Assembly (NCBI RefSeq): GCF_004369205.1
Contig: NZ_QFGA01000003.1
Coordinates: 1 to 64,000, forward strand
Direction of reading: 5' to 3'
From: Pelotomaculum schinkii
GTDB taxonomy: Bacteria > Bacillota > Desulfotomaculia > Desulfotomaculales > Pelotomaculaceae
DNA: 64,000 nucleotides
Within the stretch, counting starts at the first letter, position 1, and each line of letters starts with the position of its first letter. The notes beneath the pieces were generated by a model. That model had not been told where the DNA came from, made no database searches, and was given only the letters and a program-made list of their open reading frames with translations. Shown in pieces: positions 61,115 to 64,000 of the stretch. The position numbers were made by a program, and so were the translations under genes.

Positions 61115-61933
61115 TTGGTGAAAAGGTTAGTGCAGGTTCTTGCAACAATGTTTCTATCCTTGCTTATGGCTGCGCTGGTTACCGGGTGCGGCAAGCCTTC
61201 CGGCCCGTCTGCAGGAGGAGAAGGGAGTACTTCGCAGGCGCAGGGGAAAGCGTCGTTATTTGCCTATGTTGGAGCCAACCTTAAAGATCCTGTAAGTGAG
61301 CTGGCGCAAACTTATGAGCAAAAAACAGGTGTCAAGGTAGAATTAACTTTTAATAATTCAGGGGCGTTGTTGAACCAGCTGGAAACAATGAAAAAAGGTG
61401 ATGTTTATATGCCCGGGGGCATGCCTTTTGTAGAAGCCGCCCAGAAAAAAGGCTACATTGAAGAGATTGCTGGGCCGATTGCCTATCACACCCCGGTAAT
61501 TGTTACACCTAAAGGAAATCCGGCGAAAATCAGCAAAGTCCAGGATCTGGGCCGTTCAGGCTTAAAGCTTGTTATACCGGATAAAGAGGCTACCGCCATA
61601 GGTAAAACTGTTTTTAAGACCTTTGACAAGCTGGGAATTACTGAAAGCGTCGAGAAAAATTCACCTACCTATGTGGAGAGCCCCGCCAAGGTAGTGGCTG
61701 CGATTTTAATGGGCCAGGGGGACGCAGGTATTGTTGAATATAGCAACACGTATAAAAATCTGGAAAAGCTTGATGTGGTAGAAATCGATTCTGCCGTAAA
61801 TATTGTTGATCAAATTCCTTGCGCCACGCTTAATTACAGCAATCAGAAAGATCAGGCCAGGGATTTTCTTGAGTTCATGAAAAAAGAAGGTCCCGCAGTT
61901 TTTGAAAAATATGGCTTTAAGACAAAAATTTAA
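61115..61933 (+). CDS. Second oxyanion-binding lipoprotein (ModA-like, possibly tungstate)
   Basis: A lipoprotein: VQVLATMFLSLLMAALVTGC, then a Gly/Ser-rich linker. The ModA-type fold follows: LFAYVGANLKDPVSELAQTYEQ, VELTFNNSGALLNQLETMKKGDVYMPG, VIPDKEATAIGKTVFKTFDKL, AAILMGQGDAGIVEYSNTY. Sequence differs from ModA at 58929, so the pair may be specialised for molybdate versus tungstate. TTG at 61115 (or GTG 61118) suits the AGGAG at 61101; the ATG at 61106 abuts that AGGAG. About 272 residues. The specificity is inferred only. Confidence 0.88.
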   Translation: MVKRLVQVLATMFLSLLMAALVTGCGKPSGPSAGGEGSTSQAQGKASLFAYVGANLKDPVSELAQTYEQKTGVKVELTFNNSGALLNQLETMKKGDVYMPGGMPFVEAAQKKGYIEEIAGPIAYHTPVIVTPKGNPAKISKVQDLGRSGLKLVIPDKEATAIGKTVFKTFDKLGITESVEKNSPTYVESPAKVVAAILMGQGDAGIVEYSNTYKNLEKLDVVEIDSAVNIVDQIPCATLNYSNQKDQARDFLEFMKKEGPAVFEKYGFKTKI

Positions 61934-62024
61934 TACTGTTTTGAAAGTATATTCAAAAAAACCTGACTTGCATAACCACTGCCTAAAGGTTTTTGAACAA
62001 TATTTTTAGCACGGGTAAATTTAT

Positions 62025-62819
62025 ATGGTAAAGCTGCGTATAGGTTTTTTTCAGGGAATTTTCTGGCTGGTTTTTATTCTGATTACAATTTTTATGGTGG
62101 TAATGGTAGGCGGCCTGTTGTTTTATGGGGAATGGGCCGCTTTTCTTTCCGTAATTCGGAATCCGGAATTTCATTTCGCAGTCGTGTTCACGCTGTGGAC
62201 GTCGCTTCTCGCCACCGTGCTGGCTGCTGCTGTTGCTGTTCCCTGTGGTTTTATTCTTTCCCGCTATCATTTCCAGGGGAAAGCCTTAATCGATGCGCTG
62301 ATGGATATTCCGATCGTGTTACCGCCGCTGGTCAGCGGGTTGGCGTTGCTGATCCTGTTTGGCCCCGTTTTAGGAAATACACTTGACCGCCTTGGTCTGG
62401 ACGTTGTATTTTCCGCCCGTGGTGTTGTTGTTGCCCAGTGGTTTATTGCCACGCCTTTTGCCATTAAAACATTTAAGCAAGCTTTTGATGCCATTGATCC
62501 CCGGTTGGAAAATGTGGCGCGCACACTTGGCTGTTCTCCAGCGGATGTATTCTTAAGGGTGACTATGCCTCTGGCAAAAGGCGGTGTCCTGGGTGGTTTG
62601 ACGATGGCATGGGCCAGGGCTCTGGGCGAGTTCGGAGCAACTGCCATGCTGGCCGGCATAACCCGGATGAAAACAGAAACTTTGTCCGTGGCCATATTCT
62701 TAAATATGACCATTGGCGACATGCAGTTTGCCATCGCAACTGCCGTCATAATGTTGCTCGTGGCGCTGATCTTGATGAGTGTATTCAAAGTCGTTACCGG
62801 AACAGGAGTGCGATTATGA
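62025..62819 (+). CDS. Second molybdate/tungstate ABC permease (ModB-like)
   Basis: 264 residues with about six membrane segments, ModB/CysTW fold: LMDIPIVLPPLVSGLALLILFG, the EAA loop ENVARTLGCSPADVFLRVTMPL and MAWARALGEFGATAMLAGITRMKTETL. It has a longer N-terminal first span than the other ModB. The end overlaps the ATPase start by four bases (ATGA). Ribosome site weak. Confidence 0.92.
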   Translation: MVKLRIGFFQGIFWLVFILITIFMVVMVGGLLFYGEWAAFLSVIRNPEFHFAVVFTLWTSLLATVLAAAVAVPCGFILSRYHFQGKALIDALMDIPIVLPPLVSGLALLILFGPVLGNTLDRLGLDVVFSARGVVVAQWFIATPFAIKTFKQAFDAIDPRLENVARTLGCSPADVFLRVTMPLAKGGVLGGLTMAWARALGEFGATAMLAGITRMKTETLSVAIFLNMTIGDMQFAIATAVIMLLVALILMSVFKVVTGTGVRL

Positions 62820-63913
62820 GCCAGGACCTGCTTGAAGTTTATAACCTGACCGTCAATGTCGGCAAGTTCTCGCTAAAAGATATCAACTTTTCAATGGGAC
62901 CAGGTGACTATGTCATTATTTTAGGGCCGACCGGATGCGGCAAGACTATTTTCCTCGAGTCCATCGCCGGACTTAGGGCGCTGAATAAGGGCGCTTTGTT
63001 TTTGAACGGCAAAGAAATCACTCATTTGCCGCCGGAGCATAGATACCTGGGGTTTGCTTATCAGGACAGCCTGCTATATCCGTTTATGTCTGTGAAGGAA
63101 AACATTTTATTCGGCGCAAAGGCCAGGAAGATGGCCGGTGGTCCTGAAATATTGCGCCGGATGGAGCAGTTGGCTGCAGCAATGAATATTACCCATCTCC
63201 TTGACCGTTATCCAAGGTTTTTAAGCGGGGGAGAAAGGCAGCGCGTTTCACTGGCCAGGGCCATTCTGACCCGGCCTCCGCTCTTGTTGCTGGATGAGCC
63301 GCTTTCCGCGCTTGACCAGCAGACTCGTCATGCCATGCAGGAACTGCTGAGAGAAATACATCACACGGAAGGCATCGGCATTATTCACGTGACGCACGAC
63401 TTTTCGGAAGCTTTGCAGCTTGGCAAGCGTATGCTCGTGCTGCATGACGGGCAGGTTGAACAGGAAGGAGAGCCGCTGGAAATCTTTTATCACCCGGCGA
63501 CTGAATTTGTAGCAAAGTTTTTGCACGGGGAAAATCTGATTCCCGGCAGAGTCCTCAGGCAGGGTGGTGAACAGTGGTTTGAATACGGCGACGGTGATTT
63601 TCTGCTGGGGCCATTGCCAAAAAACTGCCTGACGGAAGGCTTAAGCGAGTCCGGCAAGCTTTCAACTTTATTGATCAGGTCAGGCAGCATTCGACTTAGC
63701 CGGGCTGCTGAAGGACCTGCTGCTGCAAACTGCTGGACTGCGCGAATCAAAAGCGTTATGATTGGTTCGACCCATGTTGATGTTTACTGCAACGGGAATG
63801 GCCGCTGGCAGGCCAGCCTGTCCCTGGCCGAATGGCAGGGACTTGACTTGCGCAGGGGGGAACAGGTTAGTCTGTCGGTTAGTCCGGAACATCTTCATGT
63901 CATTGCCCAATAA
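62816..63913 (+). CDS. Second molybdate/tungstate ABC ATPase with TOBE domain
   Basis: 365 residues from ATG 62816 (AGGAG at seven bases; the open frame starts further upstream but inside the permease). Walker A GPTGCGKT, Q-loop AYQDSLLYPFMSV, signature LSGGERQRVSLARAI, Walker B LLLDEPLSALD, switch VTHDFSEA. Residues about 285-365 form a TOBE domain (VDVYCNGNGRWQASLSLAEWQG, VSLSVSPEHLHVIAQ), so unlike ModC it keeps the oxyanion-sensing tail. Confidence 0.94.
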   Translation: MSQDLLEVYNLTVNVGKFSLKDINFSMGPGDYVIILGPTGCGKTIFLESIAGLRALNKGALFLNGKEITHLPPEHRYLGFAYQDSLLYPFMSVKENILFGAKARKMAGGPEILRRMEQLAAAMNITHLLDRYPRFLSGGERQRVSLARAILTRPPLLLLDEPLSALDQQTRHAMQELLREIHHTEGIGIIHVTHDFSEALQLGKRMLVLHDGQVEQEGEPLEIFYHPATEFVAKFLHGENLIPGRVLRQGGEQWFEYGDGDFLLGPLPKNCLTEGLSESGKLSTLLIRSGSIRLSRAAEGPAAANCWTARIKSVMIGSTHVDVYCNGNGRWQASLSLAEWQGLDLRRGEQVSLSVSPEHLHVIAQ

Positions 63914-63945
63914 CAAAGTTATTAAATAATTAGGGGGTTTTGGTG

Positions 63946-64000
63946 ATGGAAGAGGGTAGAACAGGTTCTTTTTTTAGCCGCTTACAAAGAGAGTTTGCTC
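63946..64000 (+). CDS. Start of a next gene, cut by the window edge
   Basis: ATG at 63946 after AGGGGGTTTTGGTG, reading MEEGRTGSFFSRLQREFA to the edge. Thirty-two bases after the second ATPase, so probably in the same operon. Family not recognisable from 18 residues. Confidence 0.5.
   Translation, partial: MEEGRTGSFFSRLQREFA

Noticed and set aside
1-64000. CRISPR array, tRNA or rRNA genes
   Set aside because: No spaced direct repeats of CRISPR type, and no cloverleaf or rRNA signature found on reading; the only tandem array has no spacers.

Overview
The window looks like chromosomal DNA of an anaerobic, spore-forming-type Firmicute of the Desulfotomaculum/Pelotomaculum kind (Peptococcaceae in the broad sense). 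This is inferred from gene content: a selenocysteine formate dehydrogenase with HymA/HymB-type partners, an aldehyde:ferredoxin oxidoreductase, xanthine-dehydrogenase-type molybdenum hydroxylase genes, strong GGAGG ribosome sites and frequent TTG/GTG starts. No rRNA, tRNA, CRISPR array or intact insertion sequence was recognised.

Layout. (1) 1-7.6 kb: a 16-bp tandem repeat, then housekeeping-like genes (ABC-F ATPase, NlpC/P60 lipoprotein, threonine synthase, a membrane protein with a degenerate Mrr-like domain) and two very small genes. (2) 7.8-32.3 kb: a catabolic and molybdenum-enzyme region. It holds a PadR regulator, a MoxR ATPase plus VWA protein pair (CoxD/CoxE type), a decayed permease, a LysR regulator, an AOR with its ferredoxin, two paralogous SLC13-type carboxylate transporters, a CoA-transferase, a three-subunit molybdenum hydroxylase, a metallo-beta-lactamase-fold hydrolase, a MoeA-like protein, a domain-swapped XdhC and YqeB (a marker of selenium-dependent molybdenum hydroxylases). 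A PaaK-like CoA ligase and a broken thioesterase follow. (3) 32.4-40.8 kb: mixed genes, including Sir2, rhomboid protease, TsaD, radical-SAM/PDZ DUF512, an ACT protein and 5-formyl-THF cyclo-ligase. (4) 41-49.3 kb: a formate channel and a HymA-HymB-ferredoxin-FdhA(Sec) formate dehydrogenase operon. (5) 49.4-53.1 kb: a KTSC protein and an apparent restriction-modification pair. (6) 53.4-64 kb: metal-cofactor genes: LarB and LarC, molbindin, a three-domain cytidylyltransferase-HD-ModE fusion, an HTH plus periplasmic-binding-protein regulator, and two consecutive molybdate/tungstate ABC transporters.

The most striking signal is a 63-bp element repeated four times without a gap (7821, 15780, 18088, 30236). 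Each copy ends in the same promoter-like pair (TTCACT/TTTACT, 18 bp, TAAGAT) preceded by about 29 conserved bases. The copies sit upstream of the PadR-MoxR-VWA genes, the first transporter, the CoA-transferase/Mo-hydroxylase operon and the CoA-ligase gene. This ties region 2 into one candidate regulon: uptake of a carboxylate, CoA activation, hydroxylation or reduction by a probably selenium-containing molybdenum hydroxylase, and dedicated maturation factors. The substrate cannot be read from the sequence. Regions 4 and 6 fit the same economy, since they supply selenium- and molybdenum/tungsten-dependent enzymes with metal and cofactor.
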